Source of the DNA: a virus
DNA: 64,000 nucleotides
Reading direction: 5' to 3' (one strand)
Virus record (IMG/VR): IMGVR_UViG_3300037258_000375
Location: 41,299-105,298 of that record
This document shows positions 33,623 through 41,013 of this stretch, piece by piece. Every line of letters starts with the position of its first letter. Positions within the stretch are counted from its first letter, which is position 1. A program made the translations under genes and the position numbers. A model generated the notes under the pieces. It was not told where the DNA came from. It ran no database searches and was given only the letters and a program-made list of their open reading frames with translations.

Positions 33623-34009
33623 TTATCCCTCCGAATTCTTCTCTATCGAGCGAAGTGTCTCGCTCTCCTCATGCTCCAACTTACGACCGATCTGGAGTCC
33701 CCAATAGAAGAACTCAAATGGAATATTGAAAGCTTGCAGATTTCCAAGAATGATTTTTGCGAATGCCTCTTCCTTTTCCTTCTGACTCGTTCCCCGGTGG
33801 GCAGCCATCTCCGTCGCTATCGTTCGCCCGCTCAAGCCTACAGCAACCAGCATGAGCATCAAGAGTCCCGATACAGTCGAACTCTTCATCAGTTCACGCA
33901 CAATTTCTGGATACCCGTCTCCCGTAAGCAGTCCGAAATTATCTTGCGTAAACTGGTTGCTGGCCTTGATCTGCTCTTCGAGCATCGTGCGTATTTGCTG
34001 CATCTCCAT
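33623..34009 (-). CDS. Hypothetical protein with hydrophobic segment
   Basis: 128 residues. A hydrophobic run (TVSGLLMLMLVAVGLSGRTI, ~48-67) could be a membrane helix. The rest is helical and charged. Confidence 0.6.
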   Translation of the reverse strand: MEMQQIRTMLEEQIKASNQFTQDNFGLLTGDGYPEIVRELMKSSTVSGLLMLMLVAVGLSGRTIATEMAAHRGTSQKEKEEAFAKIILGNLQAFNIPFEFFYWGLQIGRKLEHEESETLRSIEKNSEG

Positions 34010-34026
34010 CTTTCCTCCAAATCTGT

Positions 34027-34623
34027 TTACGGTTTTAGTTGCGGGGCTTCCGGCACTTTCGGCATGAGTTGGTCAGCGATGTATCGGCTCACCGATTCCT
34101 GAATCTGTGTTTTCGCTGTTGCCGCCACCTTGCCGACTTGTTCCTTGATGGCCGCGTTGAGTGGATCGATGGCGAGTAAACGCAGGAAGTAGACGGCGCG
34201 CGGTATGCTGTCGTTATAGTTGGCCTCGTTGCCGGAAGTGTTCACTTTCTGGCTGAGATACTCTCGAAACATCTGGCCAAACATCTCGACGACCGATATC
34301 TTTTCGCCGCTTCTCTGTCCATAGTTATTTGTTTTATAGAAATCTTTTTCAAAGAACTCAGCAGTGAGTTTCTGTGCGTGCTTTTCGAATTCTCCCCTAG
34401 CTGCGGCTAAGACCGTTTCTTCGACGCGCTTCTGAATCACTTTTTCTAGCGAAGAACTGATTTGCCGACTCAGATTATTGGCAATCAAATCTTCAAGCTT
34501 GCCTCCGCTCAAGTATTTGTCGAGTTGAAGTGTGATGGTGATCGTTCCGGTTGGCAACTCGGTCGGCGGCTGTGTGCCCGCATCGAGTTCAGTCCCTTCG
34601 TCTTCATCTTCCTGGTATGACAT
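34027..34623 (-). CDS. Hypothetical helical protein
   Basis: 198 residues from ATG 34623 behind GCATGGAGGAAAGA. Acidic N-terminus (YQEDEDEGTELD), long amphipathic helices after (LSRQISSSLEKVIQKRVEET). Possibly oligomeric. No family recognised. Confidence 0.6.
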   Translation of the reverse strand: MSYQEDEDEGTELDAGTQPPTELPTGTITITLQLDKYLSGGKLEDLIANNLSRQISSSLEKVIQKRVEETVLAAARGEFEKHAQKLTAEFFEKDFYKTNNYGQRSGEKISVVEMFGQMFREYLSQKVNTSGNEANYNDSIPRAVYFLRLLAIDPLNAAIKEQVGKVAATAKTQIQESVSRYIADQLMPKVPEAPQLKP

Positions 34624-34675
34624 TCTTTCCTCCATGCGCGCAAGAATACCATACTCTGCGCTCCATGCGCGCAGT

Positions 34676-35329
34676 TTATTTCGGTCTCATCCACTCTGCC
34701 AAACGAACCCGCAGCAACCGCCAAATGCTCATCGATTTGATACGCTCATCTAACTCTTGAACAACCGCTTCACGGAATTTATGCTCCTCGCGAAGTTGCG
34801 CGAGTTGCTCAGCTACATCCTTCAGTTTGATCCGTTCGGCGTTGAGTGCGGAGAGAGCTTGATCGCGCTGCTCCAGCAGCACATCTTCTCGTGAGCGCTT
34901 CACGGAGGGAATGTAGGTGCCAGCCATGATCTGCTTCTTCTCATCACCTGTGAGCGCGACATGTCCATTTGCCTTAGATTTTTTGGTGTAACCACGTGGG
35001 AAGTAGTCGCCAAGAAGTGAGCCTTCCGGGAGCCCGCGCATGTCCTCGTGCGCGCGCCGGTTATTGCAGAGACGGCAGGCGCAGACGAGATTGCTGTCAT
35101 CGTTGGTCCCGCCTCTGTGCCGAGGCACGACGTGATCGATGGTCGCTAAATCCCACGCTTCGAGGTTGAAGGTTCCATCAGGCTTCGGTATACGCAGATG
35201 CGTCGGGCTCTTGCACCAGAAGCAGACATGTCCGCCCTTCTCCCACAGCACGGCGCGGCGCGGCAATGCCCCTGCTTCTAGCAGCCACGATATGGCCGGA
35301 GGTTTGATCTGGTCGGCAGAATCTACCAC
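34676..35329 (-). CDS. HNH endonuclease with C-terminal coiled coil
   Basis: 217 residues. HNH core at ~35-95: CFWCKSP, TIDHVVPRHRGGTNDDSNL and CRLCNNRRAHED. A long coiled coil follows (LEQRDQALSALNAERIKLKD). The classic DHVVPxxxGG motif implies an active metal-dependent nuclease. It overlaps the HD-protein gene by 7 bases. Confidence 0.9.
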   Translation of the reverse strand: MVDSADQIKPPAISWLLEAGALPRRAVLWEKGGHVCFWCKSPTHLRIPKPDGTFNLEAWDLATIDHVVPRHRGGTNDDSNLVCACRLCNNRRAHEDMRGLPEGSLLGDYFPRGYTKKSKANGHVALTGDEKKQIMAGTYIPSVKRSREDVLLEQRDQALSALNAERIKLKDVAEQLAQLREEHKFREAVVQELDERIKSMSIWRLLRVRLAEWMRPK

Positions 35330-35919
35330 GAGTCTCCCACACGTTCGGGGCCATCGAGGATGATACTTTCGTGGACAGTGGTTTTAGGGAAGCGTATGTT
35401 GACTTGATCGACGAACCAGCGGATCATTTCACGGCCCTTGGAGGGCGTGCAGGAATCGATGATGGAGAACAAGAGAAGTAAGTCTTTGTCCTCGACAGCG
35501 TCAAGGCCCTGCATGAGCTTGGCTTCGTCGAGCTTGCCGGTCTGCTGGAACTTGCGGTACACGGCATATCCTAAATCGTGGTACTGGACGATGTTGAGTA
35601 AGTCCGGATCGTCGAGGAACTCAGCAAGGAACGCGCGAGCGAGCGAAGCATGACTCTTGGGATCAAGGATCGCACTGCCATGCTTCGCGACCGCTTTGAA
35701 GGAGTCATGCACGTGAATCAAGATCATCAACTTCCAGCGCTCGTCGTCGCTGACTCGCCACTTCCCATCGATGGCGCGAAGGTTCGCTTCGAGGTCGGCG
35801 ATGTGCGCCTTGATCGTTCCTTCCGCATGGCCACGGCGCGGCTTTCCGTACTCGATGTTTAACTTGTAGCGCGCATCGGCAGTGATTCGCTGAAAGATTT
35901 CAAGATAATTTGCGCCCAT
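35323..35919 (-). CDS. HD-domain protein (phosphohydrolase-like)
   Basis: 198 residues from ATG 35919; TATACT lies 6 bases before it, so the mRNA is probably leaderless. WKLMILIHVHDSFKAVAKHG (~70) provides an H-x-H-D-type metal site, IVQYHDLGYAVYRK (~120) a second His-Asp and LFSIIDSCTP the distal Asp, the order of HD hydrolases. Substrate unknown. Phage DatZ (dATP triphosphohydrolase) is one HD protein that accompanies PurZ; here the spacing is not clearly DatZ. Confidence 0.65.
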   Translation of the reverse strand: MGANYLEIFQRITADARYKLNIEYGKPRRGHAEGTIKAHIADLEANLRAIDGKWRVSDDERWKLMILIHVHDSFKAVAKHGSAILDPKSHASLARAFLAEFLDDPDLLNIVQYHDLGYAVYRKFQQTGKLDEAKLMQGLDAVEDKDLLLLFSIIDSCTPSKGREMIRWFVDQVNIRFPKTTVHESIILDGPERVGDSW

Positions 35920-35925
35920 GGAGAA

Positions 35926-35931
35926 AGTATA
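35926..35931 (-). promoter_or_regulatory. -10 hexamer 6 bases before the HD gene start
   Basis: TATACT on the minus strand, followed by TTCTCC and ATG. One of a series of promoter/start-codon fusions in this window. Confidence 0.55.
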
Positions 35932-36137
35932 TCCCGAAGCGCGCAATTTTTAAACGGAAGATTCCTCTCCCGCTTGTTGCGGCCAGCCGGACATAGATAG
36001 GACAGGGTGGTTTGCTAGATGGGTTACTTTTGGGTAGGATGGTGTTACGCAGACATTCGCAGGAACTGGCCAATTAGGAATCACTATATACAAAAGGCTG
36101 GCATCGCGCCAGCCCTTTGTGGGGATGCCTTGAAAAG

Positions 36138-36635
36138 TTAGGGCGTCGGTGTGGAGAACTCCACCGCGACCGACTGGGTAAGTTGGGTTGGCGGAGGCGG
36201 AGTAACGGCGCTGGTTGTGATCGTAAACGCCTGGGTCCACGTCGAGACAGCGCCATCGGTATCGGTCACGGTGCAAGACGCCGCTCCGCTTACCGCGCCG
36301 GACGACGCAGCCACGCCGGTACAAGTAGCCGTGACCCCATCGGAGTTCAAGGTGACAGTGGCGGATGGGTCGTTAAACGAATAGCTGACATTCGAGAGGG
36401 TGCCTCCCGAGTTGGTGACGCCATCGGCCTCAAGAGGGACGATGGACGCCTGCGAAGTCTGGCCTACGTTAAAGACCAGGGCATTGTTCGGCATGGGGGA
36501 TTCTCCTGTGAAGCGAATTGTGATGCTTTTAGTGAGGGTTCGGGAGCGAAGCTCGTTCTTGATCTCGCGAAGATCGTGCGCGATCTCTTTGAGGAGACCA
36601 ACTATTTCGTGATCGTGGTCATGGAACAAACTCAT
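36138..36635 (-). CDS. Ig-like (Big2-type) domain surface protein
   Basis: 165 residues. Residues ~60-150 form an Ig-like beta sandwich of the Big type (SATVTLNSDGVTATCTGVAA; CTVTDTDGAVSTWTQAFTIT), as found on capsid or tail surfaces for weak adhesion. The first 47 residues are a helical segment (HEIVGLLKEIAHDLREIKNE). An internal ATG at 36494 has its own AGGAGAATCCCCC site, so two products (with and without the helix) are possible. Confidence 0.7.
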   Translation of the reverse strand: MSLFHDHDHEIVGLLKEIAHDLREIKNELRSRTLTKSITIRFTGESPMPNNALVFNVGQTSQASIVPLEADGVTNSGGTLSNVSYSFNDPSATVTLNSDGVTATCTGVAASSGAVSGAASCTVTDTDGAVSTWTQAFTITTSAVTPPPPTQLTQSVAVEFSTPTP

Positions 36636-36684
36636 GGCACCATCCTACACCGGATTGCAATGGGCCTGGATTGTAAATTTTTGA

Positions 36685-36963
36685 CTAGAACCGGGGGCGT
36701 TGATTGAGGGGCGGGACACATGGCGAGGGAACGATCCGGAGACCCGGATTCAGCGAATGCTTTAGGATGAGCGTCCGGAATCCGGACTTGATCCAGTCGG
36801 CTCGGCGCGCCTCGGCTGTCCGCCGCAGCATGAATCCCTGATCCACCCAGTGAGCGCCGCTCTTCTCTTCGACAAGTAGACGCACCAGGGCGATCCGGCT
36901 GAATGGAGACTTCTTGACGATGTCAGCGATGGATGCGCGGTAGATGAGCATGGGAAGCATCAT
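36685..36963 (-). CDS. Hypothetical basic protein
   Basis: 92 residues from ATG 36963. The N-terminal half is helical, the C-terminus Pro/Arg-rich. It directly abuts the first tRNA gene and has no clear ribosome-binding site, so this call is weak. Confidence 0.4.
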   Translation of the reverse strand: MMLPMLIYRASIADIVKKSPFSRIALVRLLVEEKSGAHWVDQGFMLRRTAEARRADWIKSGFRTLILKHSLNPGLRIVPSPCVPPLNQRPRF

Positions 36964-36968
36964 GTTTA

Positions 36969-37044
36969 TGGAGCGGGCGGCGGGACTCGAACCCGCGATC
37001 AACTGCTTGGAAGGCAGAGGTCTTAGCCGCTAGACGACACCCGC
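36969..37044 (-). tRNA. tRNA-Gly (TCC)
   Basis: Complete cloverleaf: acceptor GCGGGTG/CGCCCGC, anticodon loop CTTCCAA, T loop TTCGAGT, encoded CCA. First (most 3') gene of the minus-strand tRNA array. Confidence 0.92.
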
Positions 37045-37565
37045 TAAAGTTTCAACCTTTCGATCTCCTGCTCTACGAACCCGCGCGTGATGGGATGGAG
37101 GATTATCCGGTCACGTCGTTCTTTGTACCAACCGCTCACATCCCACACGCCGCGAATGGCCCGTCCCGCTCCCGCCCAGTCGGCGATCATCTCGCGAACG
37201 TATTTGACCGGCATCGGCAGCGCTGCCGTATTGTCATCTGTGTTCGACGCTGGATCGTCAAGCAGAACCCAGTATTGCCAGTGATGCTTGTTCCAGTGAA
37301 TGTGATGGAGCCACGCTGTCTGGAACTCCGACGCAACACTTTCTTTCGTCCGACCGCAGTAGCCAGAGCATTGAATCTTCGCCGCGTCCCACTCTGGATA
37401 ATCACCGTAAAAGTAGCGCAGATAGGGGAACCATTCGCACGGCAGCAACTTGCTCCAATCGTGAATCACCAGCCGCCACAGCGAAGCTTTGGTTCTGAGC
37501 CCAGCTTGAAAGACAAACAGCTTGTGGCGGAACAGGTACCGAACGTACTGCAAGTTCTTCGTCAT
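37044..37565 (-). CDS. DUF5662-type protein
   Basis: 173 residues. YLFRHKLFVFQAGLRTKASL and RLVIHDWSKLLPCEWFPYLR, then WLHHIHWNKHHWQYWVLLDD and WYKERRDRIILHP match a phage family with conserved His/Asp/Trp residues (DUF5662), function unknown. It overlaps tRNA-Gly by one base. TAAAAT lies 6 bases before the ATG, suggesting a leaderless transcript. Confidence 0.8.
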   Translation of the reverse strand: MTKNLQYVRYLFRHKLFVFQAGLRTKASLWRLVIHDWSKLLPCEWFPYLRYFYGDYPEWDAAKIQCSGYCGRTKESVASEFQTAWLHHIHWNKHHWQYWVLLDDPASNTDDNTAALPMPVKYVREMIADWAGAGRAIRGVWDVSGWYKERRDRIILHPITRGFVEQEIERLKL

Positions 37566-37607
37566 GCGAAAATTTTAGCGCCAAATTCCTTAGTTACCGG
37601 CGAAATT

Positions 37608-37874
37608 TTAGTAACGTTTCTGGAAAACTCGATGTTGCCCTTGCATCCGCTTGCGTTCTTTATTGCGCCATTTCTCGGTCGGCATCTTGTTAAGCCTCAG
37701 CGAGAGGTGTTCCGGATTGAACTTACTTCTGCGGATTTTGCGCAAGTTGAATTCGTGACGAGTGCAGAACGTGAGGCGATTCCCTTTTCCGTCATGTCCA
37801 AGAAGCGAGCAGTCTGGATAAAAACACCCACAATCGCTTGCTTGTTGATTTTCGAAATACGGTCCTTTTTTCAT
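37608..37874 (-). CDS. Small zinc-binding basic protein
   Basis: 88 residues from ATG 37874. Cys/His cluster (CGCFYPDCSLLGHDGKGNRL; CTRHEFNLRK) then a strongly basic tail. A perfect TATAAT (37882-37887) lies 7 bases before the ATG. The longer frame upstream runs into a tRNA and is rejected. Confidence 0.6.
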   Translation of the reverse strand: MKKGPYFENQQASDCGCFYPDCSLLGHDGKGNRLTFCTRHEFNLRKIRRSKFNPEHLSLRLNKMPTEKWRNKERKRMQGQHRVFQKRY

Positions 37875-37891
37875 GTCCGCAATTATAGACT

Positions 37892-37968
37892 TGGTGGCGA
37901 TGGGAAGCATCGAACTTCCGACCTCACCCTTATCAGGGGTGCGCTCTGTCCAACTGAGCTACATCGCC
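37892..37968 (-). tRNA. tRNA-Ile (GAT)
   Basis: Acceptor GGCGATG/CATCGCC, anticodon loop CTGATAA, T loop TTCGATG, encoded CCA. Confidence 0.92.
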
Positions 37969-37972
37969 AAAA

Positions 37973-38048
37973 TGGGGCCGGGAACCGGGATCGAACCGGT
38001 GACCTCTCCCTTACCAAGGGAGTGCTCTGCCAACTGAGCTATCTCGGC
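37973..38048 (-). tRNA. tRNA-Thr (GGT)
   Basis: Acceptor GCCGAGA/TCCCGGC (one A-C mismatch), anticodon loop TTGGTAA, T loop TTCGATC, encoded CCA. Confidence 0.9.
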
Positions 38049-38108
38049 AAACGTCAGTGAACTTTCGAAACGTCATACAAACGTCAGTGAAAAGTCATTG
38101 ACAGAAGT

Positions 38109-38184
38109 TGGTGCGGAGTGAGGGACTCGAACCCCCGGCGACCTGCTTGTAGGGCAGACGATCTAGCCGCTGATCTAACTCCGC
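38109..38184 (-). tRNA. tRNA-Val (TAC)
   Basis: Acceptor GCGGAGT/ACTCCGC, anticodon loop CCTACAA, T loop TTCGAGT, encoded CCA. Confidence 0.92.
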
Positions 38185-38189
38185 AAAAC

Positions 38190-38266
38190 TGGTGCGCGTG
38201 GACGGAATCGAACCGCCGACCTCAAGTTTCGGAAACTTGCGCTCTCTCCAACTGAGCTACACGCGC
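38190..38266 (-). tRNA. tRNA-Arg (CCG)
   Basis: Acceptor GCGCGTG/CACGCGC, anticodon stem-loop CAAGT-TTCCGAA-ACTTG, encoded CCA. Confidence 0.92.
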
Positions 38267-38455
38267 ATTTGACTTCCAACCCATTAAACATGGAAAACAT
38301 GTTCTCTTCCATGCCACTTCGCTGCGATTAAAACATGGCTCGACGTCTCCACATATCTTGCACCGCACGTTAATCAGGAGATTGGATGCATCAGCATTCG
38401 CAAGGTCCACTTCTTCATCCGTCAGTGGATCGCTCAATGACGACGCTCGAATCAC
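38222..38455 (-). CDS. Small zinc-ribbon protein running into tRNA-Arg
   Basis: 77 residues from GTG 38455, chosen because GGAGGAGATT precedes it. RCKICGDVEPC and CFPCLMG supply two Cys pairs. No stop occurs before the downstream tRNA, so the last ~14 residues are encoded by tRNA-Arg(CCG) sequence. The ORF extends further upstream, but there it crosses a tRNA-like element. Confidence 0.5.
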   Translation of the reverse strand: MIRASSLSDPLTDEEVDLANADASNLLINVRCKICGDVEPCFNRSEVAWKRTCFPCLMGWKSNARVAQLERAQVSET

Positions 38456-38486
38456 AATCTCCTCCGACAAACCCGGTGCCGACCCG

Positions 38487-38562
38487 AAGATCGGGAAGGA
38501 GTCGAACCTTCCACCTCGTCCACGATTCTCCGCGTCGGAGATTCCCGCCGAGGACCCGACCC
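38487..38562 (-). tRNA. tRNA-like element or degenerate tRNA (anticodon unclear)
   Basis: Acceptor-like GGGTCGG/CCGATCT and a perfect T arm (GAAGG-TTCGACT-CCTTC). The anticodon arm has only TCTC/GAGA around CGACGCG without U33, and the 3' end reads TCGG, not CCA. Probably not chargeable; either a decayed Arg(ACG)-type gene or a structural RNA. Confidence 0.45.
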
Positions 38563-38586
38563 TCGGATGTGCGACGTGGTGCAAAC

Positions 38587-38663
38587 TGGTGACCCCGGCG
38601 TGAGTCGAACACGCGACCTGTCGTTTAGGAAACGACCGCTCTATCCGTCTGAGCTACGGGGTC
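38587..38663 (-). tRNA. tRNA-Arg (CCT)
   Basis: Acceptor GACCCCG/CGGGGTC, anticodon stem-loop GTCGT-TTCCTAA-ACGAC, encoded CCA. Confidence 0.92.
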
Positions 38664-38900
38664 GTGACTTACTGGACACTTATCATTCGGCGCAGGCATC
38701 CAACAAGTACACTGTGGGTCGATGAATGTCTCCAGCACCCGATCACACTCTGCGTAGTCGCTGCCCACTGCCTGGAACATGCATTTCTGAAGTGCTTCGA
38801 AAGCTCTCACTCTGGACGCAACGCGTGTCTTAATAAACACCGTTTTTCCGTCGCGTTCGTGCGTGCCGCGTTCCAATGCTTCTTCTGCCCAGGTTCTCAT
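38625..38900 (-). CDS. Hypothetical protein ending inside tRNA-Arg
   Basis: 91 residues from ATG 38900, with TATGAT 7 bases before it. Helical N-terminus (RTWAEEALERGTHERDGK), C-terminal Cys cluster (CTCWMPAPNDKCPVSHD). The stop lies within tRNA-Arg(CCT). Confidence 0.5.
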   Translation of the reverse strand: MRTWAEEALERGTHERDGKTVFIKTRVASRVRAFEALQKCMFQAVGSDYAECDRVLETFIDPQCTCWMPAPNDKCPVSHDPVAQTDRAVVS

Positions 38901-38922
38901 GGCGACCATCATACATCTAAAC

Positions 38923-38999
38923 TGGTGCTGGCGACTGGAGTCGAACCAGTGGCCTCAAGCTTAGAAGGCAAGTGCTCTATCCGTCTGAGCTACGCCAGC
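38923..38999 (-). tRNA. tRNA-Arg (TCT)
   Basis: Acceptor GCTGGCG/CGCCAGC, anticodon loop CTTCTAA, T loop TTCGACT, encoded CCA. The anticodon stem has two T-T mismatches. Confidence 0.85.
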
Positions 39000-39004
39000 A
39001 AAAT

Positions 39005-39079
39005 TGGTGGGACCGGTCAGAGTCGAACTGACATTTCAACGCTTAAAAGGCGTGGCCTCTACCATTGAGTTACGATCCC
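39005..39079 (-). tRNA. tRNA-Lys (TTT)
   Basis: Acceptor GGGATCG/CGGTCCC, anticodon loop CTTTTAA, T loop TTCGACT, encoded CCA. Confidence 0.9.
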
Positions 39080-39480
39080 AATTTCCTTTTCCTTTTCCAC
39101 TCGTTGACGTATCCGTTGTGCGCCTTCTTACATAAATCACATCGGCAATACCGATAGGAAGAAATCGTGCCGTGCGTACCTTTTGCCTTGGTGAAGCCCA
39201 GGTCCACGATACTCTTATCCTGGTGGCACGGCCTGCAAAGCAATTGGCATTTCGCAACTTCCTCCCAAAAACGCCGGTCGCTATACGACCATATCCTGGC
39301 GATATCGGCGATCTTGGATGTTCGGGCTTTATGATCGAACTCAAGTTGTTTTTTACTGCCGCACCTGACGCACTTGCCGCCGAGTTTTCGAATTGCCGCC
39401 TTGCGCCTGCGGTGATATCTTTCCTTGATATACACGCGCATGTACGCATTGTATTCGGCTTTGTTTTTCCCGACTGGCAT
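39070..39480 (-). CDS. HNH endonuclease in the tRNA array
   Basis: 136 residues. CVRCGSKKQLEFDHKARTSK, FWEEVAKCQLLCRPCHQDKS form the HNH/zinc core. The N-terminus is basic (YIKERYHRRRKAAIRKLGGK). Its stop codon lies inside tRNA-Lys(TTT). A TATGCT hexamer lies 6 bases before the ATG, so it brings its own leaderless promoter, fitting a mobile gene. Confidence 0.85.
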   Translation of the reverse strand: MPVGKNKAEYNAYMRVYIKERYHRRRKAAIRKLGGKCVRCGSKKQLEFDHKARTSKIADIARIWSYSDRRFWEEVAKCQLLCRPCHQDKSIVDLGFTKAKGTHGTISSYRYCRCDLCKKAHNGYVNEWKRKRKLGS

Positions 39481-39505
39481 GGATTAAGCATACCATGCTT
39501 CAACT

Positions 39506-39581
39506 TGGTGGGCGCGGAGGGCATCGAACCCCCGACCTTATGGTTAAGAGCCATCTGCTCTCCCAACTGAGCTACGCGCCC
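39506..39581 (-). tRNA. tRNA-Lys (CTT)
   Basis: Acceptor GGGCGCG/CGCGCCC, anticodon loop CTCTTAA, T loop TTCGATG, encoded CCA. A second CTT anticodon occurs in the Y-RNA-like unit at 45.4 kb. Confidence 0.92.
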
Positions 39582-39585
39582 AAAC

Positions 39586-39777
39586 TTACCGGATCGGACG
39601 TACCAACGGACCGCCCGTCAACAAACCGAATGCACTTAGAAGCCACAGCACCACTGCGACGAGAACCACGATGTTCAAGATAGTCTTGATCTTCGGGTCC
39701 ATCGGAATGAACTGGTTTATCAACCACAAAAGCAAACCAACGACCACCAAGGTGACGATCAATCCAATCAATGTCAT
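39586..39777 (-). CDS. Two-helix membrane protein
   Basis: 63 residues from ATG 39777 (AGGAGGAACTTC). Two transmembrane helices (LIGLIVTLVVVGLLLWLI; ILNIVVLVAVVLWLLSAFGL) joined by a short loop (PMDPKIK). This resembles a widespread Thivi_2564-type family of small bacterial membrane proteins. Could act in lysis or membrane maintenance. Confidence 0.7.
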   Translation of the reverse strand: MTLIGLIVTLVVVGLLLWLINQFIPMDPKIKTILNIVVLVAVVLWLLSAFGLLTGGPLVRPIR

Positions 39778-39808
39778 GAAGTTCCTCCTGCTGATTGGAT
39801 GCAACCTT

Positions 39809-39886
39809 TGGTGGGGCTGGTGACGACTCGAACCCACAACCGGAGAATTATGAGTTCTCTGCTCTGCCGACAAATCTTACAGCCCA
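39809..39886 (-). tRNA. tRNA with CAT anticodon (Met, or Ile after lysidine)
   Basis: Anticodon stem-loop GAGAA-CTCATAA-TTCTC, T loop TTCGAGT, encoded CCA. The D stem is degenerate, and the first acceptor pair (T-C) is not Watson-Crick. Confidence 0.7.
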
Positions 39887-39888
39887 TT

Positions 39889-39965
39889 TGGTAGACGTGC
39901 GGAGCATCGAACTCCGAACCTTGCTCTTATAAGGAGCATGCTCTAGCCGATTGAGCTACACGTCT
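39889..39965 (-). tRNA. tRNA-Ile (TAT)
   Basis: Acceptor AGACGTG/CACGTCT, anticodon loop CTTATAA, T loop TTCGATG, encoded CCA. Confidence 0.92.
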
Positions 39966-39976
39966 ATAAAACTTGT

Positions 39977-40027
39977 TTCACAGCGGGATGGCGTTGCGCC
40001 ATCGGAGTAGACAAACTCCGCTGTGAA
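39977..40027. ncRNA. Compact three-way-junction RNA
   Basis: 51 bases folding into a closed three-way junction: outer stem TTCACAGC/GCTGTGAA and two perfect arms GATGGCG-TTG-CGCCATC and GGAGT-AGACAA-ACTCC. No anticodon, no T arm and no ORF. Lies between tRNAs, so it is probably transcribed with them on the minus strand, but the palindromic fold does not fix the strand. Confidence 0.55.
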
Positions 40028-40030
40028 CTT

Positions 40031-40136
40031 TTTCGTAGTGGCCCACTGCAACGGCTAACCTTTCGGTGAGTTCTGCACGTCTCGGTAGTCTTAGCTTTCC
40101 GATACCGCCAGTGAATTATGCGCCGCCGCTACGAAA
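40031..40136 (-). ncRNA. Structured RNA, possibly Y-RNA-like
   Basis: 106 bases bounded by an 8-bp stem TTTCGTAG/CTACGAAA. Inside are CACTG/CAGTG, a GNRA-capped ACC-GAAA-GGT hairpin and a GACTA string similar to the internal-loop strand of the 45 kb units. Sits between two tRNAs and does not encode a protein. Confidence 0.5.
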
Positions 40137-40138
40137 CT

Positions 40139-40207
40139 TGGTGGCACGCCCGGAGTCGAACCGGATTACGTCCTTATGAGAGACGCTTCCCGCCTTGGGT
40201 ACGTGCC
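40139..40207 (-). tRNA. tRNA-Met (CAT), short D arm
   Basis: Acceptor GGCACGT/GCGTGCC, anticodon stem-loop CGTCT-CTCATAA-GGACG, T loop TTCGACT, encoded CCA. D arm is shortened (total 69 nt with CCA). Confidence 0.8.
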
Positions 40208-40212
40208 AAATC

Positions 40213-40286
40213 TGGCAGGGGATGAACGATTTGAACGCTCAAATTCCGGGTTGGAGCCGGACGGTTTGCATTAAGCCTAATCCCCC
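40213..40286 (-). tRNA. tRNA-Trp (CCA)
   Basis: Acceptor GGGGGAT/ATCCCCT, anticodon loop CTCCAAC, T loop TTCAAAT, discriminator G as usual for bacterial Trp, encoded CCA. Confidence 0.88.
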
Positions 40287-40622
40287 AAAAGTTATCTTTC
40301 GATGACAATTAGCGCAGATGAGATCGCATTTTTGAATCTCGGCATAGATACGCGTCTTAGAGATACCCATCACCGCAATTGCATACGACACATCAAAGCA
40401 TTTTTCCTCGTCGGGTCGGTGATGGAATTCGAGGCACGCCCAAAATGACTCCTCACAATACAAGCAGTGCTTATCCTTTTTTAAGGACCGTGACCATTCA
40501 ACCCGCTTTGCCTTTTGAGCTATGGCGCGATCAATATAAGGCTGCTTATTGTTCCGGTAATGTTTCCTCCGGTAGCCTCGCAGTTTTTCTTGATTCGCGT
40601 CACGCCACGCTTTCGTAGACAT
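40239..40622 (-). CDS. HNH endonuclease ending inside tRNA-Trp
   Basis: 127 residues. CLYCEESFWACLEFHHRPDE and CDLICANCHRKIT form the HNH core; the N-terminus is basic. The stop lies within tRNA-Trp. TATACT sits 6 bases before the ATG, implying its own leaderless transcript. Same overall design as the 39.1 kb and 50.9 kb endonucleases. Confidence 0.85.
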   Translation of the reverse strand: MSTKAWRDANQEKLRGYRRKHYRNNKQPYIDRAIAQKAKRVEWSRSLKKDKHCLYCEESFWACLEFHHRPDEEKCFDVSYAIAVMGISKTRIYAEIQKCDLICANCHRKITFGGLGLMQTVRLQPGI

Positions 40623-41013
40623 ACAAAAAGTATAGCGCTTTGGAGACCGGCAGTGTAGCCGCTGCGCTTACTCCCCTATGATGTCAAAGACCAACAAAAA
40701 ACCCTCTCCTGAGAGAGGGTCCGGATTCCAATCTGTCTACAGATTAGGAACCACAACCCTCACGCACGATTCCCCAAATGACCCGCTTGGTCCCGGTCAT
40801 GGTTCTCGCCGATTTGGTTATGGTCAGCACGAAAATAAGCGTACACCTGTTCGCATTTCGATGCAAGCGGAAAATGGAAATATTCTTGTCAAGCGGAAAA
40901 TCGACACAGGCTTATCAGTGACTTGCAGACGAAGAAATGCGAAAACCCCTGTATTTATGCATGTTTGCAAATGCTCGCAATTAAAATTGACGTATCGGAG
41001 GAAACAACTATGG
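40623..41013. other. Non-coding stretch with hairpins
   Basis: About 390 bases. Holds a minus-strand terminator (40694-40720) directly preceded on that strand by a second long hairpin (around 40726-40755), plus a direct repeat of GCGGAAAAT near 40870-40905. A frame open through this region has no proper start and is not a gene. Confidence 0.5.
40694..40720 (-). terminator. Rho-independent terminator
   Basis: Stem ACCCTCTC/GAGAGGGT with CTGA-type loop, followed on the minus strand by TTTTTTG. It would stop transcription entering the tRNA section below. Confidence 0.75.

Noticed and set aside
37095-38060. 321-codon + strand ORF over DUF5662 and tRNAs
   Set aside because: Its C-terminus is translated tRNA sequence and it lies opposite recognised features.
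38049-38108. AAACGTCAGTGAA repeats between tRNAs as a Y-type element
   Set aside because: Two short direct repeats only; no paired CGACTA strand or TACATG box.
38222-38584. Longer version of the zinc-ribbon ORF starting at 38584
   Set aside because: The extra N-terminus crosses a tRNA-like element; GTG 38455 has a strong ribosome-binding site.
40678-41013. N-terminal extension of the 41.0 kb gene
   Set aside because: The region contains a terminator and hairpins and reads as poor protein; ATG 41014 follows a good ribosome-binding site.
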